Source: Kiritimatiellia bacterium (GTDB lineage: Bacteria > Verrucomicrobiota > Kiritimatiellia > RFP12 > UBA1067). From it: 64,000 bases of DNA. Position numbers and translations under genes: made by a program. The stretch is taken from positions 38,399-102,398 of the forward strand of contig JAFRDO010000043.1 in the NCBI GenBank assembly GCA_017403825.1, written 5' to 3'. Shown piece by piece: positions 7,679-16,656 of this stretch. Each line of letters opens with the position of its first letter. Position 1 is the first letter of the stretch. The notes beneath the pieces are model-generated. The model saw nothing but the letters and a program-made list of their open reading frames with translations. It did not search any database and had not been told where the DNA came from.

Positions 7679-8271
7679 CGGACAGCCCTTTTGATCCAGC
7701 ACATTCCGACAACCTCGTCCGGCTCACCGAAGACCTCGCGCACCGCACGCGTGACGCCGAAGCGAGGATTGCCGAAGTCGTGTCCGGCAACGATGCCTAC
7801 GCACTGAGCTTTACACAACTCTATTTCGCGCTTCACGTCAGCGTACGCATGGCTGCCGTCCAGGAACACGAGCGCCCTGGACGGATCCATGCGTCCGGAC
7901 AGCGACGCCAAAAACGGTTCTGCGTCGCCGCGCACCAGCTCCACGCCGCCGCCCGACAGGATCTTCCGCGTGAACGCCTCGTGCTGCGCCGACGTGAGCC
8001 CGAACGGATTCCAGCAGAAGTTGTCGACGGCCACGACCCTCTTGCCTGTCAACTGCGCGACAGTCCGCGCAGTAAGGCCGAACAAGGTCCCTATCTCGAC
8101 GAACGCATCGACGACCGGCTCCTTCGCCCAGCGAACGAGCGCCGCCGTCTCGGCGTCCGTAAGCCCGCCGAGGGCGTCGTCGCCGGCAAGCCGCACGCCA
8201 AGACCGGAGAGAGCCATGCGCAGCTCCCGCGGATGCGTCGCGATGCGCCACAGCTGCAGAACCTTGTTCAT
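7675..8271 (-). CDS. Class I SAM-dependent methyltransferase
   Basis: 198 residues. A Rossmann core is visible: FVEIGTLFGLTARTVAQL (motif I, SAM loop with E and G residues), VVAVDNF (acidic end of beta 2) and ALVFLDGSHAYADVKREI (motif typical of Methyltransf_24 proteins found in glycan clusters). The start ATG forms ATGA with the upstream GT4, so the two are coupled. It likely methylates a sugar or glycan end. Upstream in-frame codons extend into the GT4 gene and have no ribosome site. Confidence 0.75.
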   Translation of the reverse strand: MNKVLQLWRIATHPRELRMALSGLGVRLAGDDALGGLTDAETAALVRWAKEPVVDAFVEIGTLFGLTARTVAQLTGKRVVAVDNFCWNPFGLTSAQHEAFTRKILSGGGVELVRGDAEPFLASLSGRMDPSRALVFLDGSHAYADVKREIELCKAQCVGIVAGHDFGNPRFGVTRAVREVFGEPDEVVGMCWIKRAVR

Positions 8272-9275
8272 TCCAACTCTCCTTCTCCTGTCAGTTCCTT
8301 TGCGAATGCAAGCGTGCGTTCGACCCACTCGCGGCAATCGTACCGCTCCAGCACGCCATCCGCCGCCTCGCACTTTCCCTTTCCATCTTTGCTCCCGCGC
8401 TCGACGCGCAGCATCTCCCGCGCCATCGCCTCGACGTCGCCGAAGCGCACCACGCTCACGTCAGGCAGTTCGAAGCGATTGCCGCAACGGTCGGACATTA
8501 TGACTTCGCAGCCAGCGGCCTTCGCTTCCAGCACAACGAGGGGCCAGGGATCAAACGCGCTCGACAGGAGAAGGCAGGCGTGTTCCGCGTAGATGCGCGG
8601 CATCTCGTTCGGTTGGACAAACCTGCCTCCCTGCCCGTAGCAATCCAACTCCCACGAGCCGCCAAGTTCGCGGTAGCGGCGGTGCGCCGCCTCAATGATG
8701 TCCACTCGCTTCTCGACCGACATCCGCCCGACATAAAGGAATCCCCTGCGCTCCGAAGCGGCACGCGCTGCGCGGAACCTGTCCATGTCGATGCTGAACA
8801 GTCCGGTACGCACATCCCTGAAGCCCAGCCACTTCGCGTACCTGGCGCATATGCGCCCAGGCACATACGCGGCGACGTAATTGCGCAGGAAAGGACGAAG
8901 CACCCATCGTGCGGCCAGGCACCGGAGAGACCAGCGCCACGGCATGTCAAAGCAACAGACCTTGGGGACATTCCTCCAATCACTGCGCCTGACCAGTTCG
9001 CGCACCATGACCGAATGCCAACCGACGGCAAAAACGACGTCCGGCGTCCAACCTCCGAGCAAACCGCCCAGCGCGGCATCCCCCGCGCCATCTTGCGCCC
9101 CGCCGCCGACCATCGTGCAGTCAAGCCCGCTTAATACGCGCTCGGCGTCAAAGGCCCGCCCGCTGCGGACGTTCTCCACCGCCACCTTCAAGTCAACGCC
9201 ATCGACTGACTGCAGCCTTCGCCAGCAGTCGGCCATATAGCTCGTGACGCCCGTCCATGCAAAAAGTATCTTCAT
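8268..9275 (-). CDS. Glycosyltransferase family 4
   Basis: 335 residues, GT-B. N-domain MKILFAWTGVTSYMADCWRR; C-domain RGFLYVGRMSVEKRVDIIEAA (GRxxxxK loop), then SSAFDPWPLVVLEAKAAGCEVI. In this last motif the first Glu of EX7E is replaced by Asp, while the second Glu is kept. It overlaps genes on both sides by ATGA. Membership of the same operon as the methyltransferase and the GT32/GT87 fusion suggests stepwise assembly of a cell-surface glycan. Confidence 0.82.
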   Translation of the reverse strand: MKILFAWTGVTSYMADCWRRLQSVDGVDLKVAVENVRSGRAFDAERVLSGLDCTMVGGGAQDGAGDAALGGLLGGWTPDVVFAVGWHSVMVRELVRRSDWRNVPKVCCFDMPWRWSLRCLAARWVLRPFLRNYVAAYVPGRICARYAKWLGFRDVRTGLFSIDMDRFRAARAASERRGFLYVGRMSVEKRVDIIEAAHRRYRELGGSWELDCYGQGGRFVQPNEMPRIYAEHACLLLSSAFDPWPLVVLEAKAAGCEVIMSDRCGNRFELPDVSVVRFGDVEAMAREMLRVERGSKDGKGKCEAADGVLERYDCREWVERTLAFAKELTGEGELE

Positions 9276-11047
9276 TTCAAAAGACAAAGCAGAGTCAATA
9301 GATGCAAGGTGAAGTTTACGGGATTGTAAAAGCCGAGCCCAACGGCAAAGTCAATCCTGAGCAGGAAGAAAACGTTGACGACAAGCACACAAAGCAGGAC
9401 CTTGCGAATGCCCGACGACCGAGTCAGGCAGAGCGCAAGCGGAAACGCCAGCGACACCAGATCATAGCATCGGTGGTAACAAACGAGGTTGGCTAGGACA
9501 GCCAGCACGGAAAGGTCCAGGAGCAGGCTCGGATCCTTCTGCGAACGGCCAAGAAACCTCATGGCGGAATAGCCGACGATCGCAAGGCCAAAGACGACAT
9601 ACCCCGCCTTGGCCCACGGCCAGACGTCGGCAACGCCAAACCAGCTGGCAAGGCCTGCAAGATCGGCGTCTCCACCCGACGGATTCAGCTTCACTCCCAC
9701 CTCCATCGACTGGCGCACAAGAGTCAGCGGATCCGTCCCCGTCCACAATCCCAACACGACGGTCAAGGCGAAATGTATTGCAACGGCAGCGGCAAGCGCC
9801 CTCCACTGCCGTCGGATTACGAACACGAAGGCAAGGGGAACTGTCATAGTATACTTGAAAAGCCCGGCGGAAAGCAATGCCCCGACAAGGAGCCAGTGCT
9901 TTCGCCGTTCCATCGCCCAGACAGCTGCCGTAAAAAACGCAAGGGAAAACATCGCGTGCTGTCCGCAACCCATCCCCACACGCCACGGCACGCCGCAGAG
10001 AAAAAGCACTACGAAAGCCCAGAACACGAGTGACACTCCGTCACCGCGTCGGAAGAAGAGCCTTCCCATGAAAAGCAGGAACATGCAGGTGAAGCCGAGA
10101 TTGCAGACGTCCCAAAGCACATTGGCGACACCGTGCGGCAAAAGCCCAAACGGAAGAAGAAACGCAATTGTGCTTGGCACCTGCGTTGCGTCGACGACCA
10201 CACCGTCGTAATAACGCCCTTCCAGGAACCATCGGTAAGGATTCTCGCCGCGAAGCAACAAGGCGGCAGACTCCCAGTGGAAATCCACCCATTCAAGTCC
10301 GTTCAAAAACCCCTTGACGACGCTGGCGGCCGTCAGGAAGACCGCCGCGGCGATGGCAAGCCGCGCCAGCCATCCGCACCTTGAGAACAGGCAACGGAAC
10401 TCAAGCAGCATGTCGACGGCTCCTCGCATTCCATGCCAGGAAAGCCACCGCGCAAGACGCCGACGCCACGTACACCAGCTCATTGCGCAGCGGTGTATGC
10501 CGATCGTCCTATCGGTGACATGCATCGTTCCGTCAAGGCCTATCGGGCAGAATGCTTCTGGCGGGAGAACGGCGAGCGAAAGGCCGATGCGGCCTAGCGT
10601 TTCGGCAAGTCTTTCACCTACGGTCTGACTCGCGTCAAACACTGCCTTGACATAATGTTCTAGCATGGCCGCCGCAACAGGGCTACCCTTCTCCAACGCC
10701 ATTACGGCCGGCTCCATGCCAATTCCGCCGCCCGGCAGACACTGCCCCGCAACAAACTCATTGTACGCTTCCAGCGGAGCGACCAGTTCGACATCCGTGT
10801 CAAAATAGACTCCGCCCTCGGCATAAAGCGCGGCAAAGCGCAACCAGTCCGCCGCAAAAGCCCACTTCCTCGCCTTGACCGCATCAGCCACGAACTGCGG
10901 CGGCGACATTGCGAGCAGGTCGTCAAGCCCCCATTCGCGGATATCAAAGTCCGGAGCGAACTTCCTCCAGCTTGCAAGGCATCTCTCGACAAGCGGCGTC
11001 TTAGGCTCTCCGCCGAACCAGCAGCAGTGTATGATCTTCGGAATCAT
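9272..11047 (-). CDS. Fusion: GT32-type DXD glycosyltransferase + GT87-like polytopic mannosyltransferase
   Basis: 591 residues. Residues 1-200 form a GT32/Gly_transf_sug domain: IPKIIHCCWFGG, KWAFAADWLRFAALYAEGGVY, then the DXD metal site DTD at 83-85 in YFDTDVELV. After a basic linker near 195-215, residues 222-591 are hydrophobic with about nine to ten membrane spans, resembling GT87/DUF2029 polyprenyl-phosphate-sugar transferases. The two activities would face opposite sides of the membrane if standard topology holds. No stop or start signal between the halves was noticed, so it reads as one gene. It overlaps its neighbours by ATGA on both sides. Confidence 0.75.
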   Translation of the reverse strand: MIPKIIHCCWFGGEPKTPLVERCLASWRKFAPDFDIREWGLDDLLAMSPPQFVADAVKARKWAFAADWLRFAALYAEGGVYFDTDVELVAPLEAYNEFVAGQCLPGGGIGMEPAVMALEKGSPVAAAMLEHYVKAVFDASQTVGERLAETLGRIGLSLAVLPPEAFCPIGLDGTMHVTDRTIGIHRCAMSWCTWRRRLARWLSWHGMRGAVDMLLEFRCLFSRCGWLARLAIAAAVFLTAASVVKGFLNGLEWVDFHWESAALLLRGENPYRWFLEGRYYDGVVVDATQVPSTIAFLLPFGLLPHGVANVLWDVCNLGFTCMFLLFMGRLFFRRGDGVSLVFWAFVVLFLCGVPWRVGMGCGQHAMFSLAFFTAAVWAMERRKHWLLVGALLSAGLFKYTMTVPLAFVFVIRRQWRALAAAVAIHFALTVVLGLWTGTDPLTLVRQSMEVGVKLNPSGGDADLAGLASWFGVADVWPWAKAGYVVFGLAIVGYSAMRFLGRSQKDPSLLLDLSVLAVLANLVCYHRCYDLVSLAFPLALCLTRSSGIRKVLLCVLVVNVFFLLRIDFAVGLGFYNPVNFTLHLLTLLCLLK

Positions 11048-12291
11048 CGCTGACCTCCGCCGACGGATTCCACGAAGAAGACCTTGTCACCCACGCGGCA
11101 GCGCGGCGCCTTGAAGGTGGCCCAGCCGCCCTTCTCGCATGACGCAAGCCGCTCGTCGTCGCGCCACAGCTCTCCGACGGTCAGTTCCACGACGCCGGTC
11201 GTAGGCCCATGTATCTGAATCGCGTCGCCTGGCTTGACCGAATGGTCCTGCACCTTCACCTGCGCTATGCCGGCCTTGAGAAAGTAGTCAATCACGACCC
11301 CGATGTGGCGCTTGACCGTCGTTGCGCGCGAATCCTCGGAGTCGGTGAACTGGTCCGCTCCGGGCCGCCCGAAGTACAGTCCGTCCGAGAACTCGCGGTG
11401 AAAGACGGTCTTCACGGAAGCCGTAAGCTCCTCGACGAGCGCCGGAGTGTAGGTCCCGTCCGCAACGGCATCGACGGCGCGGCGATAGGCCGCAGTCACG
11501 GTCTTCACGTAGTTGGCGTTGCGCGCACGGCCCTCGATCTTGAAGGACGCTATGCCGGCCGCCATCAGCCTGTCCACAAAACCTAGCGAACACAGGTCGC
11601 GCGCCGAAAGCACGGTGTGCGGCTCCACCTCGAACGCCGTATCGGACTCGTGGACAGGGCGCCCCTCCGCATCTTCGTAAAGGTCGACGGCCTTGACGAT
11701 GAAACGACGGCGGCAGGGCTGCTTGCATTCGCCGCGGCAGGCGCTCTTGCCATAGGCGTCGTGGCTCATGAAGCACCGGCCCGACTCCGCCACGCATTGC
11801 GCCCCGTGCACGAAGCACTCGATCTCGACGGGGCTTCTGCGGACGATCTCAGCGACTTCGGCGAGAGTGCATTCGCGGGCCAGGACGACGCGGCTCGCGC
11901 CCTGCTCCGCAAGGAACCGCACGGCGGCAGAATTGGAGGTGGACATCTGCGTGGAGACGTGGAAGCGCGCGTCATGCCTGCGGCAAAGCGATATCACGCC
12001 CCAGTCGGACACGATGAACGCGTCCACATAGGGCTTGGCCTCCGCAATTACGCGATCTATCTCGTCCGTCTCGCCCTCGAACATGATGGCGTTGAGAGCC
12101 AGATATCGCCGGACCCGTCCGCCGCAACGCCTGGCGATCTCGGGCAGGTCGCCTATCTTGAAGTTGACGCCGCTCCTGGCGCGCATGTTGAACGTGCCCA
12201 AGCCGAAGTAGACGGCATCCGCACCGGCGTCGATCGCGGCCTGGAGGCAGGTAAAGTCCCCAGCGGGAGACAGTATCTCCGGCGTCGCCAA
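11044..12291 (-). CDS. U32-family peptidase / tRNA or rRNA hydroxylation protein
   Basis: 415 residues. U32 family signatures: PEILSPAGDFTCLQAAIDAGADAVYFGL at the N-terminus, FHVSTQMSTSN, and the four-cysteine cluster GRCFMSHDAYGKSACRGEC followed by KQPCRR, which in TrhP/RlhA relatives serves tRNA or 23S rRNA hydroxylation together with iron-sulphur chemistry. The start is TTG at 12289-12291, with GGGAGG nine bases upstream; no ATG fits better. Its position inside a glycan operon looks incidental, although the 4-bp overlap with the next gene couples them. Confidence 0.85.
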   Translation of the reverse strand: MATPEILSPAGDFTCLQAAIDAGADAVYFGLGTFNMRARSGVNFKIGDLPEIARRCGGRVRRYLALNAIMFEGETDEIDRVIAEAKPYVDAFIVSDWGVISLCRRHDARFHVSTQMSTSNSAAVRFLAEQGASRVVLARECTLAEVAEIVRRSPVEIECFVHGAQCVAESGRCFMSHDAYGKSACRGECKQPCRRRFIVKAVDLYEDAEGRPVHESDTAFEVEPHTVLSARDLCSLGFVDRLMAAGIASFKIEGRARNANYVKTVTAAYRRAVDAVADGTYTPALVEELTASVKTVFHREFSDGLYFGRPGADQFTDSEDSRATTVKRHIGVVIDYFLKAGIAQVKVQDHSVKPGDAIQIHGPTTGVVELTVGELWRDDERLASCEKGGWATFKAPRCRVGDKVFFVESVGGGQR

Positions 12292-12312
12292 CCTCCCGAA
12301 CCTCCCAGGCGA

Positions 12313-13767
12313 CTACGCCTTCCTCTCCGGCATCTTGCCGGTCGTGAAGTACTGCTCGATCTCTTCGAGGGTACGACCCTTCGTCTCAGGCAGGAAGAAC
12401 GCCGCCGCGATGAAGTATACGACCGTGAAGCCGGCGAGACAGAAGAAGACTGTCTGGAAGCTCGTCGCCGCCACCCACGTCGGGAACACCGTCGCTATGA
12501 GCGCGGAGACTCCCTGGTTTATGATCATCGCAATCGACATGCCCGTAGCGCGAATGCGGGTCGGCATCAGTTCCGAAAGCGCGAGCCACACGCAGACGCC
12601 CGGACCGACGCCGTAGAACGCAATGAACATGAAGAAGAACAGCGTCGCGATGACGCCTGTCACCGGCGAGGCGGCAAGCCAGCCGTGCGATATCGCGAGG
12701 AAGGTCGCGCCTACGCCGCAGAGGCCGACGATGATGCCGCTCGTTCCCATCTTCAGCAGGAACTTGCGTCCCTTCTTGTCCACGAGCGTGCAGGCGACGA
12801 TAGTCATCACCATGTTGACGACCTTGATCGCGAGGTCCGACCAGTTGGCGAACGCTCCCTGAAGGCCCGTCTTCTGGAAGATGTCCACCGAATAGTTCAA
12901 GACGGAGTTGATGCCGGTCGTCTGGTTGCAGGCCAGGATCACGACGGCAAGAATGAACGGATATACGTACTTCCTCTGCAGAAGCGTATCGTTCTTCGCG
13001 TTCGCCTTCAGCTCTGCCTTCATCTTCGCATCGGCCTCGTCGGCGGCTATCATCTCTTCAAGAATCGACTTCGCTTTCTCCATGCCGTTGTTCGCCGCAA
13101 GGGACTCGAGGGCTTCGTCCCGGCGGCCCTTCTTGTAGAGCCAGCGCGGCGACTCCTTGAGCTTGAACGCGCCAAGGAAAAGGATAAGGCCGGGAACCGA
13201 CGAGCACCAGAAGATCGTCTGCCACGCCGTGGTCTTAGAGGCGGCGGAGACGGTTTCCGCGTCGGCCGCGCCGACGACCGTCGTCACCACGAGGCCGATC
13301 ACCGCTGCGAAGACAAGGCCGATCGTAAGGAGCAGCTGGAACATGCCGGTACCCTTTCCGCGGTTGTCGGAATCAAGGCATTCGGCAAGGTACATGGGCA
13401 CCACCACGCCGACAAGACCGGCCGACGCGCCCTGAAGGCCACGACCGATCGTCATCAGTATGAAGTTCCCGCCTTCGAAGAGGCCCGACGCGCAGATGAC
13501 CGGGATCGACAGGGTGAAGAAAAGCGCCGAGACTATGATTAGCTTCTTGCGGCCGAACAGTTCCGACAGGGATCCGGCAAAAAGCGAGGAGACTACGGAA
13601 CCCCACAGCACCGCGCCGACGATCAGTCCCAGCTGGCCTTTCGTGAAGTTCGATGTCTTCTCTATGTACGGATACGCCGCCGCACAGACGCCGACGTCTA
13701 TTCCGTAAATGAGCCCGCCGAGCCCCGCCATGATGAGCAGGTACTTCGCATATCCCTTTACCGTCAT
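12313..13767 (-). CDS. Sugar-porter MFS transporter
   Basis: 484 residues, 12 predicted membrane spans. Sugar-porter family hallmarks: YGIDVGVCAAAY in TM1, SELFGRKK in loop 2-3, ESPRWLYKKGR after TM6, NQTTGINSVLNY in TM7 (family QQ-GxN, here NQ), DKKGRKF in loop 8-9 and the C-terminal PETKGRTLEEIE. It imports a sugar, probably by proton symport, in the inner membrane. The start has GGAGGAATAAA in front, which lies in the end of rfbC; the gap between rfbC stop and this ATG is one base. Confidence 0.88.
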   Translation of the reverse strand: MTVKGYAKYLLIMAGLGGLIYGIDVGVCAAAYPYIEKTSNFTKGQLGLIVGAVLWGSVVSSLFAGSLSELFGRKKLIIVSALFFTLSIPVICASGLFEGGNFILMTIGRGLQGASAGLVGVVVPMYLAECLDSDNRGKGTGMFQLLLTIGLVFAAVIGLVVTTVVGAADAETVSAASKTTAWQTIFWCSSVPGLILFLGAFKLKESPRWLYKKGRRDEALESLAANNGMEKAKSILEEMIAADEADAKMKAELKANAKNDTLLQRKYVYPFILAVVILACNQTTGINSVLNYSVDIFQKTGLQGAFANWSDLAIKVVNMVMTIVACTLVDKKGRKFLLKMGTSGIIVGLCGVGATFLAISHGWLAASPVTGVIATLFFFMFIAFYGVGPGVCVWLALSELMPTRIRATGMSIAMIINQGVSALIATVFPTWVAATSFQTVFFCLAGFTVVYFIAAAFFLPETKGRTLEEIEQYFTTGKMPERKA

Positions 13768-13768
13768 T

Positions 13769-14320
13769 TTATTCCTCCCAGGGTTCGATGTCCTTTAGAA
13801 GCGGATGCTTCGTGTCTTTTTCAGAAAGCAGTAATTCGCAGCCCGGATCGGGCCAGGCGATGCCCAGGGCCGGATCGTCGAACTTGAGCCCGCGCTCCGA
13901 CTCCTTGCAGTAGAGATTGTCGCACTTGTAACTGAAAAGCGTATCGTCCTCGAGCACCACGAATCCGTGCGCGAAGCCTCTCGGAATGAAGAACTGCCGC
14001 CCGTTTTCTGCAGTCAGCTCGCAGCTGACGGACTTACCGAACGTCGGCGACCCCTTGCGTATGTCAACCGCCACGTCCCACACCGCGCCGCGGATGACGC
14101 GCACGAGCTTCGCCTGAGAGTGCTCGCCCGCCTGCCAGTGAAGCCCGCGCAAGACCCCGCGCGAGGACTGACTCTCGTTGTCCTGAACGAACCGCACGGA
14201 AATGCCGGCCTTCTCGTACCTCTCCTCATTATAGGTTTCGGCAAAATACCCCCGCGCATCCCGATGGACATCGGGAACTATGATCTTTACGCCGGCAATG
14301 CAAGTCGCAAGAAATTCCAT
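13769..14320 (-). CDS. rfbC: dTDP-4-dehydrorhamnose 3,5-epimerase
   Basis: 183 residues, the usual family length. It converts dTDP-4-keto-6-deoxyglucose to dTDP-4-keto-L-rhamnose for surface glycans. Cupin motifs: PDVHRDARGYFAETY, QDNESQSSRGVLRGLHWQ (catalytic His in RGLHW), VRVIRGAVWDVAVDIRKGSPTFG and FIPRGFAHGFVVLEDDTLFSYKCDNLY. The start at 14320 is chosen because a TATAAT ends only 7 bases before it; the ATG three codons upstream overlaps that box. First gene of the eight-gene glycan operon ending at 6001. The other rml genes are not in the window. Confidence 0.92.
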   Translation of the reverse strand: MEFLATCIAGVKIIVPDVHRDARGYFAETYNEERYEKAGISVRFVQDNESQSSRGVLRGLHWQAGEHSQAKLVRVIRGAVWDVAVDIRKGSPTFGKSVSCELTAENGRQFFIPRGFAHGFVVLEDDTLFSYKCDNLYCKESERGLKFDDPALGIAWPDPGCELLLSEKDTKHPLLKDIEPWEE

Positions 14321-14327
14321 GCCGCGC

Positions 14328-14333
14328 ATTATA
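14328..14333 (-). promoter_or_regulatory. -10 box of the glycan operon, leaderless context
   Basis: TGGTATAAT followed by 7 bases and then the rfbC ATG. Transcription would begin at or next to the start codon, so a leaderless mRNA is likely if this box is used. Confidence 0.55.
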
Positions 14334-14348
14334 CCATATTCCCGCCGT

Positions 14349-16430
14349 CTACTCCACTGCGATCGATCCGTCTTTCGCCGTCACCTTGATCTCAGCACCG
14401 GGCAGGTACTTGCCGGCAATGATGAGCTTCGCTATCGGGTTCTCGAGCTCGCGCTGTATGGCGCGCTTCACGGGCCGTGCGCCGAAGGCCGGGTCGTAGC
14501 CGTCCTTGGCAAGCTGCGCAAGCGCCGCGTCGTCCACGACTAGCGTGAAGTTCTGCTCGGCAAGCCGCTTCGAGAAGTCCTTGAGCTGAAGCTTGACGAT
14601 TTCCGCGATCTGCTTCTCGTTCAGCGAGTCAAACTCGAGTATCTCGTCAAGCCTGTTCAGGAACTCCGGGCGGAAGATGTCCTTCAGCGCGTCACGCGGC
14701 GCATTGGAGGTCATGATGATCACAGTGTTCTTGAACGACACGGTGCGCCCGTGGCTGTCGGTAAGCCGCCCGTCATCCAGCACCTGCAGAAGCACGTTGA
14801 AGACGTCAGGGGGCGCCTTCTCGATCTCGTCTAGAAGGACGACGGAGAACTGCTTGCGCCGGACGGCCTCGGTGAGCTGACCGCCCTCGTCGAAGCCGAC
14901 GTATCCGGGCGGCGCGCCCACGAGGCGCGACACCGCGAACTTTTCCATGTACTCCGACATGTCGAGGCGCACCATCGCGTTCTCGTCGTCGAAAAGCTCC
15001 TGCGCGAGCGCCTTCGCGAGCTCCGTCTTGCCGACGCCGGTCGGCCCGAGGAAGAGGAACGCCCCGACCGGGCGGTTGCGGTTCTTGATGCCTGCGCGCG
15101 AGCGCAGCACCGCGTCCGCCACTGCGTCGACGGCCTTGTCCTGCCCGATCACGCGCTCGTGCAGTATCGAGGCGAGCCGCATCAGCTTCTCGCGCTCGCC
15201 CTCTACGAGCTTCGTTACGGGAATGCCGCTCCAGCGCGAAACGACCTCGGCTATCTCGTCCGCAGTCACCTCCTCGCGCAGCAGCGTCGTGCCCGACTTC
15301 GACCGAAGCGCGTCCTCATGCTCCTTAAGGCGCTTCTCAAGCGTCGGAATGTCGCCGTACTTCAGCCGCGCGGCCTCGTTGTAGTTGCCTTCCGTCTCGG
15401 CGCGCTCGGCGCGCGTCCTCAGCTCCTGCAGCTGGGTGCGGACCTTACGCACCTCTTCAAGGTCGGCCTTCTCGCGCTTCCACTGCGCGGTCATCGCGTC
15501 CGACTTCTCCTTGAGGCCCTTCAGCTCTGCCTGCAGCTCCTCGAGACGCTTCTTCGAGTTTTCGTCCTTCTCCTTCTTGAGAGCGATCTCCTCGATCTCA
15601 AGGCGGCGCACGTGACGGGAAATCTCGTCCAGCTCCTGCGGACAGGAGTCCATCTCGGTGCGGATCCTTGCGCACGCCTCGTCAAGGAGGTCGATGGCCT
15701 TGTCCGGCAGGAAGCGGTCCTGTATGTAGCGCGACGAGAGCGTGACGGCGCTCACGAGCGCCTCGTCTCGTATGTGGACGTTATGGTACTTCTCGAACCG
15801 CTCCTTGATGCCGCGCAAGATGGAAATCGCGTCCTCCTCGCTCGGCGCATCGATCTGAACCGGCTGGAAGCGCCGTTCGAGCGCCTTGTCGGACTCCATG
15901 TACTTGCGGTATTCGTCAAGTGTCGTCGCGCCTACGCAGTGCAGTTCCCCGCGCGCCAGTAGCGGTTTCAGCATGTTACCGGCGTCGGACGAGCCTTCCG
16001 TCTTGCCGGCGCCAACGATAGTGTGAATCTCGTCAATGAAAAGGATTATCTTCCCTTCCGACTCCTTAATCTTCTTAAGAACGGCCTTCAGTCGCTCCTC
16101 GAACTGGCCGCGGTACATCGCGCCCGCCATAAGGGCCGTCATGTCCAGCGCAAAGACCGTGCGGTCCTTCAGCCCCTCCGGCACGTCGCCGCGCACGATC
16201 CGCTGCGCAAGGCCCTCGACTATGGCCGTCTTGCCGACGCCCGGCTCGCCGATTAGGACCGGATTGTTCTTCGTCTTGCGCGAAAGGATGCGGATTACGT
16301 CGCGAATCTCGGTGTCTCGGCCGATCACGGGGTCGAGTTTGCCCGTCCGCGCAAGCGCGGTCAGGTCGGTGCCATACTTCTCCAGGCAGTTCTCGTTGTT
16401 GTCTTCAGGCGGTGTGTAGCTTGCATTCAT
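14349..16430 (-). CDS. clpB: ClpB-type disaggregase lacking the N-domain
   Basis: 693 residues against about 860 for full ClpB. The protein begins directly before the first AAA+ module ([23 protein letters not shown]), with Walker A GEPGVGKT and Walker B FIDEIHT. A coiled-coil middle domain (about 245-370) follows, and a second AAA+ has GPTGVGKT and LLDEIEKA. There is no IGF loop, so it is ClpB rather than ClpA/C. The start at 16430 has GGAGGTT in front. This is the form E. coli makes from an internal start (ClpB without N-domain), here encoded as the whole gene. It works with DnaK in protein disaggregation. No CIRCE element was seen upstream. Confidence 0.9.
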   Translation of the reverse strand: MNASYTPPEDNNENCLEKYGTDLTALARTGKLDPVIGRDTEIRDVIRILSRKTKNNPVLIGEPGVGKTAIVEGLAQRIVRGDVPEGLKDRTVFALDMTALMAGAMYRGQFEERLKAVLKKIKESEGKIILFIDEIHTIVGAGKTEGSSDAGNMLKPLLARGELHCVGATTLDEYRKYMESDKALERRFQPVQIDAPSEEDAISILRGIKERFEKYHNVHIRDEALVSAVTLSSRYIQDRFLPDKAIDLLDEACARIRTEMDSCPQELDEISRHVRRLEIEEIALKKEKDENSKKRLEELQAELKGLKEKSDAMTAQWKREKADLEEVRKVRTQLQELRTRAERAETEGNYNEAARLKYGDIPTLEKRLKEHEDALRSKSGTTLLREEVTADEIAEVVSRWSGIPVTKLVEGEREKLMRLASILHERVIGQDKAVDAVADAVLRSRAGIKNRNRPVGAFLFLGPTGVGKTELAKALAQELFDDENAMVRLDMSEYMEKFAVSRLVGAPPGYVGFDEGGQLTEAVRRKQFSVVLLDEIEKAPPDVFNVLLQVLDDGRLTDSHGRTVSFKNTVIIMTSNAPRDALKDIFRPEFLNRLDEILEFDSLNEKQIAEIVKLQLKDFSKRLAEQNFTLVVDDAALAQLAKDGYDPAFGARPVKRAIQRELENPIAKLIIAGKYLPGAEIKVTAKDGSIAVE

Positions 16431-16489
16431 GGTCTGAACCTCCAATAAAGGCAAGCAGACTTCGTGCCACCGCAAAAACGACGAGCAAA

Positions 16490-16508
16490 GCGGGACAACC
16501 TGTCCCGC
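16490..16508. repeat. Perfect 8-bp palindrome upstream of clpB
   Basis: GCGGGACA-ACC-TGTCCCGC, 60 bases upstream of the clpB start, in the divergent spacer between clpB and recC. It could be an operator for clpB or a hairpin in its leader; no T-tract follows. Confidence 0.5.
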
Positions 16509-16561
16509 CTAGCGACAAAACGCCGCTAAAACCGTCCGGCAGAGTGCCAAACGCAAACATT

Positions 16562-16578
16562 TTGCATAAGAAATGCAA
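16562..16578. repeat. Perfect inverted repeat TTGCAT-N5-ATGCAA in recC promoter
   Basis: Six-bp arms with a five-base spacer, lying across the expected -35 region of the recC promoter. The geometry fits a dimeric regulator site. Confidence 0.45.
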
Positions 16579-16592
16579 CATGAACGACTTTA

Positions 16593-16601
16593 TGATATAA
16601 T
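16593..16601 (+). promoter_or_regulatory. Extended -10 promoter of the first recCBD operon
   Basis: TGATATAAT, an extended -10 with perfect TATAAT at 16596-16601, lies 55 bases before the recC ATG. No consensus -35. Confidence 0.6.
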
Positions 16602-16656
16602 GAAGGCATCTAACGAGAGAAGAAAGGCATAGTGAAGGAACGAAGAGGACAATCAG

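Noticed and set aside
11617..13542. 641-codon plus-strand open frame opposite the U32 and MFS genes
   Set aside because: It spans two well-supported minus-strand genes and its Arg/Asp/His-rich translation resembles no protein.
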